DNA from: Pseudomonas sp. NFIX28
Lineage (GTDB): Bacteria; Pseudomonadota; Gammaproteobacteria; Pseudomonadales; Pseudomonadaceae
DNA: 64,000 bases
Assembly: GCF_900107395.1 (NCBI RefSeq)
Contig: NZ_FNPW01000012.1
Location: 62,001-126,000 of the forward strand
Direction of reading: 5' to 3'
Both the position numbers and the translations under genes were made by a program. The notes under the pieces were generated by a model. That model did no database searches. It had not been told where the DNA came from and saw only the letters and a list, made by a program, of their open reading frames with translations. Below, in pieces: positions 25,566 through 35,313 of this stretch; the first letter of the stretch is position 1, and each line of letters starts with the position of its first letter.

Positions 25566-27308
25566 TTACTTGCGCGCCGCCTCCCACGACTTGAGCAGTT
25601 CGTTGTAGCTCACGGTCTCGCCCTTGGGCTTTTCGTTGGCCAGTTTCGGTTTCGGCGCGCCTGGCTGGTCGAACCAATATTGCGCGTCGCGCTCGGGGTT
25701 CATTTTCGGCGCGCAGGTGGCCTGGGCCTTCGAGCGCTCGAGGCGGGTCATGATCGCGTCCTGGTCCTTGGCCAGGCCATCGAGCGCCTGTTGCGGGGTT
25801 TTCTCGCCGCTGGCCGCTTCGGCGATATGGCTCCACCACAACTGCGCCAGGCGTGGATAATCCGGCACGTTGGTGCCGGTCGGGGTCCACTGCACGCGGG
25901 CCGGGCTGCGATAGAACTCCACCAGGCCACCGAGCTTCGGTGCCAGGTCGGTCATCGCCTGGGAGTTGATGTCCGACTCGCGGATCGGCGTCAGGCCAAC
26001 GATGGTTTTCTTCAGCGACACGGTTTTCGAGGTCACGAACTGGGCATAGAGCCAGGCCGCGAGTTTCTGTTTCTCCGGGGTGGACTTGAGAAAGGTCCAG
26101 GAGCCCGCGTCCTGATACCCCAGCTTCATACCCTCCTCCCAATACGGCCCCTTGGGCGAAGGCGCCATGCGCCATTTCGGCGTACCGTCGGCGTTCATCA
26201 CCGGCAGGCCCGGCTTGGTCATGTCGGCGGTGAAGGCGGTGTACCAGAAGATCTGCTGCGCGATGTTGCCCTGGGACGGCACCGGCCCGGATTCGGAGAA
26301 GGTCATGCCCGCCGCTTCCGGTGGCGCGTACTTTTTCATCCAGTCGACGTATTTGGTGGTGGCGAACACCGCCGCCGGGCCATTGGTGTCGCCGCCGCGG
26401 GTCACGCTGGAGCCCACCGGATGGCAGTTCTCGACGCGGATCCCCCACTCGTCCACCGGCAAGCCGTTGGGCAAGCCCTTGTCGCCGCCGCCGGCCATGG
26501 AGAACCAGGCATCGGTGAAGCGCCAGCCCAGGGACGGGTCCTTCTTGCCGTAGTCCATATGCCCGTAGACCCGCTTGCCGTCGATCTCCTTGACGTCTTC
26601 GCTGAAGAACTTGGCGATGTCCTCATAGGCCGACCAGTTCACCGGCACGCCCAGCTCGTAGCCGTACTTTTCCTTGAACTTGGCCTTCAACTCCGGCCGC
26701 TCGAACCAGTCGGCACGGAACCAGTACAGGTTGGCGAACTGCTGGTCGGGCAACTGGTAGATCTTGCCGTCCGGCGCGGTGGTGAAGGAGATGCCGATGA
26801 AATCCTTGATGTCCAGGGTCGGCGAAGTGAAGTCCTTGCCTTCGTTGGCCATCAGGTCGGTGATGGATTCGGTCTTGCCATAACGCAAGTGCGTGCCGAT
26901 CAGGTCCGAATCGTTGACCCAGCCGTCATAGATATTCTTGTCCGACTGCATCTGGGTCTGCAGCTTCTCCACCACGTCGCCTTCCTGCAGCAGGTCGTGG
27001 GTCAGTTTGATCCCGGTGATTTCACTGAAGGCCTTGGCCAGCACCTTGGACTCGTATTCATGGGTGGCGATGGTTTCCGAGACGACGTTGATCTTCATTC
27101 CGCGAAACGGCTCGGACGCCTTGATGAACCACTTCAGTTCTTCCAGCTGTTGTTCCGCGGTCAGGGTGGATGGCTTGAACTCGCTGCCGATCCATTTTTT
27201 CGCGGCGTCCTCATAGGCGTCGGCCCAGGCCGTCGCGCTCAAGCCGCTCAGGGCCAGCATGGCCGCCAATGAAATGCTATGTCGCAGCTTATTGTTTTTG
27301 TCGAACAT
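25566..27308 (-). CDS. Periplasmic substrate-binding protein of a GlpV-like polyol ABC transporter
   Basis: A 580-residue family-1 solute-binding protein, longer than most, as in the glycerol-type GlpV group. The signal peptide (KLRHSISLAAMLALSGLSATAWA, cleaved before DAYED) spans residues about 7-30. It is the last gene of a six-gene operon whose small DUF2160 gene is diagnostic of the GlpSTPQUV-like family (glycerol uptake in Rhizobium leguminosarum). The exact ligand is not readable; glycerol or another polyol/sugar is the likely class. ATG 27308 is chosen because the signal peptide follows directly. A longer open frame upstream has no signal and overlaps the DUF2160 gene. Confidence 0.88.
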   Translation of the reverse strand: MFDKNNKLRHSISLAAMLALSGLSATAWADAYEDAAKKWIGSEFKPSTLTAEQQLEELKWFIKASEPFRGMKINVVSETIATHEYESKVLAKAFSEITGIKLTHDLLQEGDVVEKLQTQMQSDKNIYDGWVNDSDLIGTHLRYGKTESITDLMANEGKDFTSPTLDIKDFIGISFTTAPDGKIYQLPDQQFANLYWFRADWFERPELKAKFKEKYGYELGVPVNWSAYEDIAKFFSEDVKEIDGKRVYGHMDYGKKDPSLGWRFTDAWFSMAGGGDKGLPNGLPVDEWGIRVENCHPVGSSVTRGGDTNGPAAVFATTKYVDWMKKYAPPEAAGMTFSESGPVPSQGNIAQQIFWYTAFTADMTKPGLPVMNADGTPKWRMAPSPKGPYWEEGMKLGYQDAGSWTFLKSTPEKQKLAAWLYAQFVTSKTVSLKKTIVGLTPIRESDINSQAMTDLAPKLGGLVEFYRSPARVQWTPTGTNVPDYPRLAQLWWSHIAEAASGEKTPQQALDGLAKDQDAIMTRLERSKAQATCAPKMNPERDAQYWFDQPGAPKPKLANEKPKGETVSYNELLKSWEAARK

Positions 27309-27358
27309 AGAGACCTCCCGGTTGAATTTCGAAGCAGGACCACCGCGCACGCGCCCGG

Positions 27359-27631
27359 CTAGCCCCAACGCATCACAGCCAACAGCCACACCAGGGACAG
27401 CACGAACGCCACCCAGATGCTCCAGTCGGTGACGCCGATTACCAGCAGATGCAGGTAGGCGCTGCCGAGAAGACCAATAAACAGACGATCGCCACGGGTG
27501 GTGGCAATCGGCAACAAGCCACGCCGCGCGACGCTCGGCGAGCGCAGCTCCCAGCCGGTCATGCCCGCGAGAATCAGGGCAATGACGCCGAAGAATGCCG
27601 CCGTCGGGGCGGTCCAGTTCATCCATTCCAT
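27359..27631 (-). CDS. Small membrane protein, DUF2160 family (GlpU-like)
   Basis: This encodes 90 residues with hydrophobic helices near 8-27, 44-60 and 64-86 (TAAFFGVIALILAGM, FIGLLGSAYLHLLVIGV, SIWVAFVLSLVWLLAVM). It lies between the second permease and the binding protein, as glpU does in the R. leguminosarum glycerol operon. The family's role in transport is not known. ATG at 27631 has GAGGA nine bases upstream on the minus strand. The in-frame ATG at 27688 lies inside the permease gene. Confidence 0.82.
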   Translation of the reverse strand: MEWMNWTAPTAAFFGVIALILAGMTGWELRSPSVARRGLLPIATTRGDRLFIGLLGSAYLHLLVIGVTDWSIWVAFVLSLVWLLAVMRWG

Positions 27632-27641
27632 CAACGGATCC

Positions 27642-28442
27642 TCATACCCGGCCCAGGGCAAAGCCCTTGGCCACATGGTTGCGAACAAACCAGATCACCA
27701 GCATGCCCGGCAAAATGGTCAGCACCCCCGCCGCCGCCAGCACTCCCCAGTCGATACCCGAAGCGGACACCGTGCGGGTCATCACCGCCGCGATCGGCTT
27801 GGCATTCACCGAGGTCAGGGTCCGCGCCAACAGCAACTCGACCCAGGAGAACATGAAGCAGAAGAACGCCGTCACGCCGATCCCCGAGCCAATCAGCGGG
27901 ACGAAAATCTTCACGAAGAACTTGGGAAAGCTGTAGCCGTCGATGTAAGCGGTTTCATCGATTTCCTTCGGCACCCCGGACATGAAGCCCTCGAGAATCC
28001 ACACCGCCAGCGGCACGTTGAACAGGCAATGGGCCAGGGCCACGGCAATGTGCGTATCGAACAGGCCGATGGACGAATACAGCTGGAAGAACGGCAACAG
28101 GAACACCGCCGGTGGCGCCATGCGGTTGGTCAGCAACCAGAAGAACAGGTGCTTGTCGCCGAGGAAGCGGTAGCGCGAAAAGGCGTAGGCCGCCGGCAGC
28201 GCCACGCTCAGGGAAATCACCGTGTTCAGGCTGACGTAGTACAGCGAGTTGAGGTAGCCGGTGTACCAGCTGGGGTCGGTGAAGATCACCTGGTAGTTGT
28301 GCCAGGTGAACTCCTGGGGCCACAGGGTCAGGCCGCCGAGGATCTCGTTGTTGCTCTTGAACGACATGTTGAGCAACCAGTAGATCGGCACCAGCAGGAA
28401 CAGGATGTAGATCAGCAGCGGTATCAGCTTGCGCTTGGTCAT
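27642..28442 (-). CDS. ABC transporter permease, GlpQ-like
   Basis: A 266-residue MalG-type inner-membrane permease with six hydrophobic helices. The ATPase-contacting EAA loop is seen as EGFMSGVPKEIDETAYIDGY around residues 160-179. The N-terminus RKLIPLLIYILFLLVPIYWL is the first membrane span. It follows the partner permease by 11 bases and heterodimerises with it in the family. Confidence 0.92.
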   Translation of the reverse strand: MTKRKLIPLLIYILFLLVPIYWLLNMSFKSNNEILGGLTLWPQEFTWHNYQVIFTDPSWYTGYLNSLYYVSLNTVISLSVALPAAYAFSRYRFLGDKHLFFWLLTNRMAPPAVFLLPFFQLYSSIGLFDTHIAVALAHCLFNVPLAVWILEGFMSGVPKEIDETAYIDGYSFPKFFVKIFVPLIGSGIGVTAFFCFMFSWVELLLARTLTSVNAKPIAAVMTRTVSASGIDWGVLAAAGVLTILPGMLVIWFVRNHVAKGFALGRV

Positions 28443-28453
28443 GGCGGCCGTCC

Positions 28454-29316
<863 letters not shown>

Positions 29317-29320
<4 letters not shown>

Positions 29321-30432
29321 GGCTGAACCTCGTTCGAGGCCTGGGCCTCCAGCAGGTATTCGTCGGCGTAGACCATCAGCCACTGCGCGGGAAAGCTGAT
29401 GCAGGCCCTGCCCTGCGGCACCGGCTTATCTTCGGCCAGTCGCACTTTCAAGGCGGCGCCGTCGAGGTCCAGGGTCATGATCTTGTAGGTGCCCAAGTCC
29501 TCGACATGCACCACATCGGCTTGCAGCGCCTCTTCGTAGGGCTCGTCCCAGACATGGATGAACTCTGGGCGGATGCCGACTTTCAGGCTCCGGTAATCGG
29601 TTTCGGCAATCCGCTGCTGCAACGCCTCGGGCAAGGCCAGATGGGTCCCGGCGAAGCCGACACCGCCGTCCTCTGCCCGGACTTCGATCAGGTTCATTCC
29701 CGGGCTGCCAATGAAGTAGCCGACAAAGGTGTGGCTCGGCCGTTCGAACAGCTCCCGCGGGGTGCCGAACTGGACGATCTGGCCGCCGTACATCACCGCG
29801 ATCTTGTCGGCGAAGGTCGAGGCTTCGAGCTGGTCGTGGGTGACGTAGACCATGGTGATGTTGAACTGCTCATGGATCTGCTTGAGCTTGCGCCGCAGCT
29901 TCCACTTCAGGTGCGGGTCGATCACCGTCAACGGCTCGTCGAACAGGATCGCCGAAACGTCGTCGCGCACCAGGCCGCGGCCCATGGAGACCTTCTGTTT
30001 TTCGTCGGCGCTGAGGTTGCGCGCCTTTTTGTTCAGCAGCGCCTGTAGGTCGAGGACCTCGGCAATCTCCTGCACCTTGCTGTGCACCTTGGCCTCGGCC
30101 AGGCCCTGGTTGCGCAGCGGGAAGGCCAGGTTGTCGAACACCGTCATGGTGTCGTAGACCACCGGAAACTGGAAAACCTGGGCGATGTTGCGCTTCTCCG
30201 GGGTCAACTCGTTGACCACCCGGGTATCGAACAGCACCTGCCCCTGGGAAGGGCTGAGCAACCCGGAAATGATATTGAGCAAAGTCGACTTGCCGCAGCC
30301 GGACGGCCCGAGCAAGGCATAGGCGCCGCCCTGCTCCCAGATGTGGTTCATCTCGCGGATCGCATAGTCCTCGGGGCCGGCCGGGGTACTGGTGTAACTG
30401 TGGGCGAGGTTGTGCAAACGGATCTCGGCCAT
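29317..30432 (-). CDS. ABC transporter ATPase 2, GlpT-like, with degenerate signature motif
   Basis: A 371-residue ATPase. Walker A GPSGCGKS is at 42-49, the Q-loop glutamine near 88, Walker B ILFDEP at 162-167 and the switch histidine H199 (VYVTHDQ). All are canonical. The ABC signature, however, reads LSADE (140-144) instead of LSGGQ. A regulatory OB-type domain fills the C-terminal third (about 240-371). Start and stop overlap the neighbouring genes (TGATG with ATPase 1, ATGA with the permease). It probably heterodimerises with ATPase 1. Confidence 0.92.
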
Positions 30433-31526
30433 CAGGCAACCCTCGCGACGCGCCGTCCCGGCGCCTGGACCAGACGGCCCTGGGCATCGAAGACGAACAA
30501 TTTATGGGTAGGGATGTAAATGCGGATCGGTGCATCGACGTCGTATTCGTGCACCCCGGGCAAGTGCAACACCAGCAGGAAGTGTTCGTTGCGCACATGG
30601 AGGAAGGTTTCCGAGCCGCTGATTTCCGCCACCTCGACGGTCACCGCCAGCTCCAGGTCGTCGTCATTGCTCGGCACCAGCGAGATGTGGCTGGGCCGCA
30701 CGCCGAAGCGGAACTCGCCCTCGCCGACTGGGCGCAAATCCACGTTCAACGGAAAATGCACGAAATTGGCGAAGCTCACTTCATTGCCCGCGATGCGCCC
30801 TGGCATCAGGTTGATCGGCGGCTCGGAAAACAGCTCTGCGGCCAGCACCGTCTGCGGCTGGTGATAGACCTCGGCGGTCTTGCCGCTCTGCACCAGGCGC
30901 CCCTCGTGGAGGATGGTGGTGGTGCCGCCCAGGGCCAGCGCCTCGTTGGGCTCGGTGGTGGCATAGATAGCGATGGTGTGGCGCGCCTGGAACAGCTCGC
31001 GCATCTCCTGGCGCAGCTCTTCGCGCAGCTTGTAGTCGAGGTTGACCAGCGGCTCGTCGAACAGGATCAGCTCGGCATCCTTGACCAGCGCCCGGGCCAT
31101 GGCCGTTCGCTGCTGCTGGCCGCCGGACAGCTCCAACGGGTGGCGCTGCAGGAACTTCTCGATGCGCAGCATCTTCGCCGTCTCCAGCACCTTGCTCTCG
31201 ATCAGGTTTGCCGCGACGCCAGCCTGGCGCAACGGCGAGGCGATGTTCTCGAACACGGTCATGGTCGGGTAGTTGATGAACTGCTGATAGACCATCGACA
31301 CATTGCGCAGCCGTACCGGGCGCCCGGTGACGTCCACGCCGCTCATCAGGATGCGCCCGCTGGCGGGCTTGTCGAGCCCGGCGATCAGGCGCATCAGGCT
31401 GGTCTTGCCGGACAGCGTGCGCCCCAGCAAGACATTGAAGGAACCGGGTTCAAAGCGCAGCGAAATGTCATCGATCCAGGCCTGGCCCTCGACGACACGA
31501 CTGACGTGCTCCAGCGTTAATGACAT
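30432..31526 (-). CDS. ABC transporter ATPase 1, GlpS-like, with degenerate Walker A and switch position
   Basis: A 364-residue ATPase and first gene of the operon. The signature LSGGQ (133-137) and Walker B LILFDEP (153-159) are canonical. Walker A is GRTLSGKT (35-42), with Leu in place of the central Gly. The switch histidine position is T191 (YATTEP). The C-terminal domain (about 235-364) resembles the MalK regulatory domain. ATG 31526 is chosen, with AGG of AAAAAAGG as ribosome site. The same leader carries an A-rich Hfq/Crc-type motif and a sigma-54 promoter upstream. Confidence 0.92.
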   Translation of the reverse strand: MSLTLEHVSRVVEGQAWIDDISLRFEPGSFNVLLGRTLSGKTSLMRLIAGLDKPASGRILMSGVDVTGRPVRLRNVSMVYQQFINYPTMTVFENIASPLRQAGVAANLIESKVLETAKMLRIEKFLQRHPLELSGGQQQRTAMARALVKDAELILFDEPLVNLDYKLREELRQEMRELFQARHTIAIYATTEPNEALALGGTTTILHEGRLVQSGKTAEVYHQPQTVLAAELFSEPPINLMPGRIAGNEVSFANFVHFPLNVDLRPVGEGEFRFGVRPSHISLVPSNDDDLELAVTVEVAEISGSETFLHVRNEHFLLVLHLPGVHEYDVDAPIRIYIPTHKLFVFDAQGRLVQAPGRRVARVA

Positions 31527-31533
31527 GGCTCGG

Positions 31534-31547
31534 CCTTTTTTATTATT
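31534..31547 (-). promoter_or_regulatory. A-rich Hfq/Crc-type motif over the ribosome site of the ABC operon
   Basis: On the minus strand the leader reads AATAATAAAAAAGG, eight bases before the ATG of ATPase 1. It fits the AAnAAnAA catabolite-repression motif bound by Hfq with Crc in Pseudomonas and overlaps the Shine-Dalgarno. Confidence 0.65.
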
Positions 31548-31572
31548 GGAGTCAAGCGACCGGAGCAGCAGA

Positions 31573-31587
31573 GCGACTTTCGTGCCA
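31573..31587 (-). promoter_or_regulatory. Sigma-54 promoter of the polyol ABC operon
   Basis: Minus strand TGGCACGAAAGTCGC matches the -24/-12 consensus TGGCACGNNNNTTGC at all but one fixed position, with GG and GC ten bases apart. Transcription would start near 31561, about 35 nt before the ATPase 1 ATG. A weaker overlapping GG/GC pair lies just upstream. Confidence 0.8.
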
Positions 31588-31652
31588 GAACCGTGCCCCC
31601 GAACCAAGCCACTGATAAGCCTGATATTTATTAAAAGACAGGCTATTGGAAG

Positions 31653-31731
31653 GTTCACAGCTGAACAGAAATGAACAACCCGCACTGAACAACTGAACAG
31701 TCTGGCGGTTGACAATGAACAAGAGTGAACA
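31653..31731. promoter_or_regulatory. TGAACA repeat array, probable activator-binding region
   Basis: Six exact TGAACA copies begin at 31662, 31672, 31686, 31694, 31716 and 31726, with an inverted GTTCA at 31653. They form direct pairs (10, 8 and 10 bases apart), 66 to 144 bp upstream of the -24 element. That is the distance expected of an enhancer-type site for the divergently encoded sigma-54 activator. Confidence 0.65.
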
Positions 31732-31767
31732 ACACTGGATGGACGCTTTTGCCCGTAAACGCTACCT

Positions 31768-31912
31768 GTAGCCGCTGGCGCAGGCTGCGATCGAGGCCGC
31801 AGGACTGGCAAAGTGAACGACGCGGTCAACCAGACAAATCGCGATGCCTGGTTTGCGAGCGCTACGTCGGAATGCCGCCCAGCTCGATCGCAGGCGGCGC
31901 CAGCGGCTATAC
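31768..31912. repeat. REPIN of a second REP family
   Basis: GTAGCCGCTGGCGCAGGCTG with CGATCGAG (31768-31794) is matched by an inverted, slightly diverged copy at 31883-31912. The same unit occurs singly at 38530 and as a pair at 55845-55963. It lies between the TGAACA array and the regulator start. Confidence 0.75.
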
Positions 31913-31925
31913 CCGGGCACAGGCC

Positions 31926-31941
31926 AATAACAACAATAAAA
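31926..31941 (+). promoter_or_regulatory. A-rich Hfq/Crc-type motif upstream of the sigma-54 activator
   Basis: AATAACAACAATAAAA contains overlapping AAnAAnAA motifs and lies 22 bases before the activator ATG. The activator lacks a strong ribosome site, so binding here could limit its translation. Confidence 0.6.
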
Positions 31942-31963
31942 GCGTTTTCAGAGACCTACCGCC

Positions 31964-33814
31964 ATGAGCGCACCTGCCTCACCGCTGTCTCACGAGACCA
32001 TCATCAAGGACTCCTGGAGTCGCTGCCGGGCTTTTGGCCTCAACCACCAAAGCGCGCCGGCCTTCGACCAACTGCCCGCCGAGCGCATCGCCCAGTTGCT
32101 GGAAAGCCAGCATGCCCTGGTGCAGACCACCCATCAGGAAGTCCTGCCCTACTACGAAAACATCCTCAGCAATTCCAATTGCCTGATCATGCTCGCCGAC
32201 AACCAGGGCCAGGTGCTGACCTCCTGGGGTACCCAGCGCTTTATCGAACCCAGCCTGGCCCGGGGGTTCAGCGCCGGCGCCAGCTGGCTGGAACACTGCA
32301 GCGGGACCAACGCCATCGGCACCGCCCTGGCCTGCGAGCAGGCGGTGCATATCGAGCACGACGAACACTTTCTCAAGGCCAACCGCTTCATGACCGGCTC
32401 GGCCGCGCCGATCTTCGATGCCGAGCGCCGGGTGATCGCGGTGCTGGACGTGTCCAGCGACAGCTACCTGCCGCCGTCCCACACCCTGGGCATGGTCAAG
32501 ATGATGAGCCAGACCGTGGAGAACCGGCTGATCCTCAACCTGTTCGAGGGCCGGCATTTCCAGCTGACCTTCAACACCGGCCTGAATAACCTCGACAGCC
32601 AGTGGGCCGGCCTGCTGATCTTCGATGAAAGCGGCCAGGTGCTCTCGGCCAATCGTCGCGCCGACAACTTGCTGGGCATCAGCCTGTCGCGGGTCGGCAT
32701 TGAAAACCTGTTCAAGGTCTCGCTGCTGGAATTGCTCAACCAGCCCGAAGGTCTGCCCTTCGCCCTGCAGGCCGCCGGCCGCAACCGCTTCCATTGCCTG
32801 CTCAAGCGCCCAAGGCAGGTGCCGATCCAGGCCCGGGTGTTCGCCGAAGCACCTACCCGCCCCGCTCCCGCCAGCCCCGAGGCCATCAGCCTGAACACCC
32901 TGCACTTCGGCGACAGCCGGGTGGAAAAAGCCGTGCGCCAGGCCGAACGGCTGCTGGAAAAGGACATCCCGCTGCTGATCCACGGCGAAACCGGCGTCGG
33001 CAAGGAAGTGTTCGTCAAGGCATTGCATCAGGCCAGCTCGCGCAGCAAACAGGCATTCATCGCCGTCAACTGCGCGGCGATTCCCGCCGAACTGGTGGAA
33101 TCCGAGCTGTTCGGCTACGAAAAAGGCGCCTTCACCGGCGCTAACCAGAAAGGCAGCATTGGCCTGATCCGCAAGGCCGACAAAGGCACGCTGTTCCTCG
33201 ATGAAATCGGCGACATGCCCCTGCCGACTCAAGCCCGGCTGTTGCGGGTGCTGCAAGAGCGCTGCGTACAGCCGGTGGGCAGCAGCGAACTGTTTCCAGT
33301 GGACATACGCATCATTTCGGCGACCAACCGCTCCCTGCGCGAACAGGTACAACTCGGGCGTTTCCGCGAGGATCTGTATTACCGTATCGGCGGCCTGACC
33401 CTGGAATTGCCGCCCCTGCGCGAGCGCAGCGACAAGCAGGCGCTGTTCAAGCGCATCTGGGAACAGCACCGCGAGGCCGGTCAATGGGCCGGCCTCAGCC
33501 GCGAAGTCCAGGCATTGTTCGAACGCCATCGCTGGCCGGGCAACCTGCGCCAGGTCAGCAGCGTGATGCAGGTGGCGCTGGCCATGGCCGAAGACCAGCC
33601 GATCCGCGCCGAGCACCTGCCGGACGACTTTTTTGTCGACCTGGATATGGAGCCGGCCGCCGAAAATGCAGCGCCCGACGATATCAACCTGGAAGACAGC
33701 GCCGACCTGAACCGCCAGCTCAAGGCGGTGGGCGGCAACATCTCCCTATTGGCCCGGCGCCTGGGGGTGAGTCGCAATACCCTGTACAAGCGCTTGCGAC
33801 AGCTCGAGAGTTGA
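31964..33814 (+). CDS. AcoR/DhaR-type sigma-54-dependent transcriptional activator
   Basis: This encodes 616 residues. The N-terminal GAF-type sensory region (about 70-200) carries the HCSGTNAIGTALA segment of AcoR-like proteins, followed by a PAS-like stretch (about 210-290). The central AAA+ domain has Walker A GETGVGKE (about 343-350), the sigma-54 contact loop GAFTGA and Walker B GTLFLDEIGDMP. A Fis-type helix-turn-helix lies at the C-terminus (GNISLLARRLGVSRNTLYKRL). Divergent from the polyol ABC operon with its sigma-54 promoter, it is the obvious activator. AcoR-type proteins respond to acetoin, glycerol or dihydroxyacetone; the inducer here is unknown. Confidence 0.93.
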   Translation: MSAPASPLSHETIIKDSWSRCRAFGLNHQSAPAFDQLPAERIAQLLESQHALVQTTHQEVLPYYENILSNSNCLIMLADNQGQVLTSWGTQRFIEPSLARGFSAGASWLEHCSGTNAIGTALACEQAVHIEHDEHFLKANRFMTGSAAPIFDAERRVIAVLDVSSDSYLPPSHTLGMVKMMSQTVENRLILNLFEGRHFQLTFNTGLNNLDSQWAGLLIFDESGQVLSANRRADNLLGISLSRVGIENLFKVSLLELLNQPEGLPFALQAAGRNRFHCLLKRPRQVPIQARVFAEAPTRPAPASPEAISLNTLHFGDSRVEKAVRQAERLLEKDIPLLIHGETGVGKEVFVKALHQASSRSKQAFIAVNCAAIPAELVESELFGYEKGAFTGANQKGSIGLIRKADKGTLFLDEIGDMPLPTQARLLRVLQERCVQPVGSSELFPVDIRIISATNRSLREQVQLGRFREDLYYRIGGLTLELPPLRERSDKQALFKRIWEQHREAGQWAGLSREVQALFERHRWPGNLRQVSSVMQVALAMAEDQPIRAEHLPDDFFVDLDMEPAAENAAPDDINLEDSADLNRQLKAVGGNISLLARRLGVSRNTLYKRLRQLES

Positions 33815-33865
33815 GCGCCACATCGCGGTAACGCTGTCCGGGCAACCCCATCAAATGGCAGGCAA

Positions 33866-33896
33866 ACAAAAACCCGCGCAAGGCGGGTTTCTGTTT
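33866..33896. terminator. Terminator between the activator gene and cysS
   Basis: AAACCCGC-GCAAG-GCGGGTTT is flanked by A-rich and T-rich ends (ACAAA, CTGTTT). It fits a bidirectional terminator between two convergent genes. Confidence 0.8.
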
Positions 33897-33912
33897 GTCG
33901 CCAGTACAACGA

Positions 33913-35295
<1,383 letters not shown>

Positions 35296-35313
35296 AAGGA
35301 GTTCCTTAACTGA

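Noticed and set aside
30504..31520. 338-codon plus-strand frame
   Set aside because: Antisense to ATPase 1; shadow composition.
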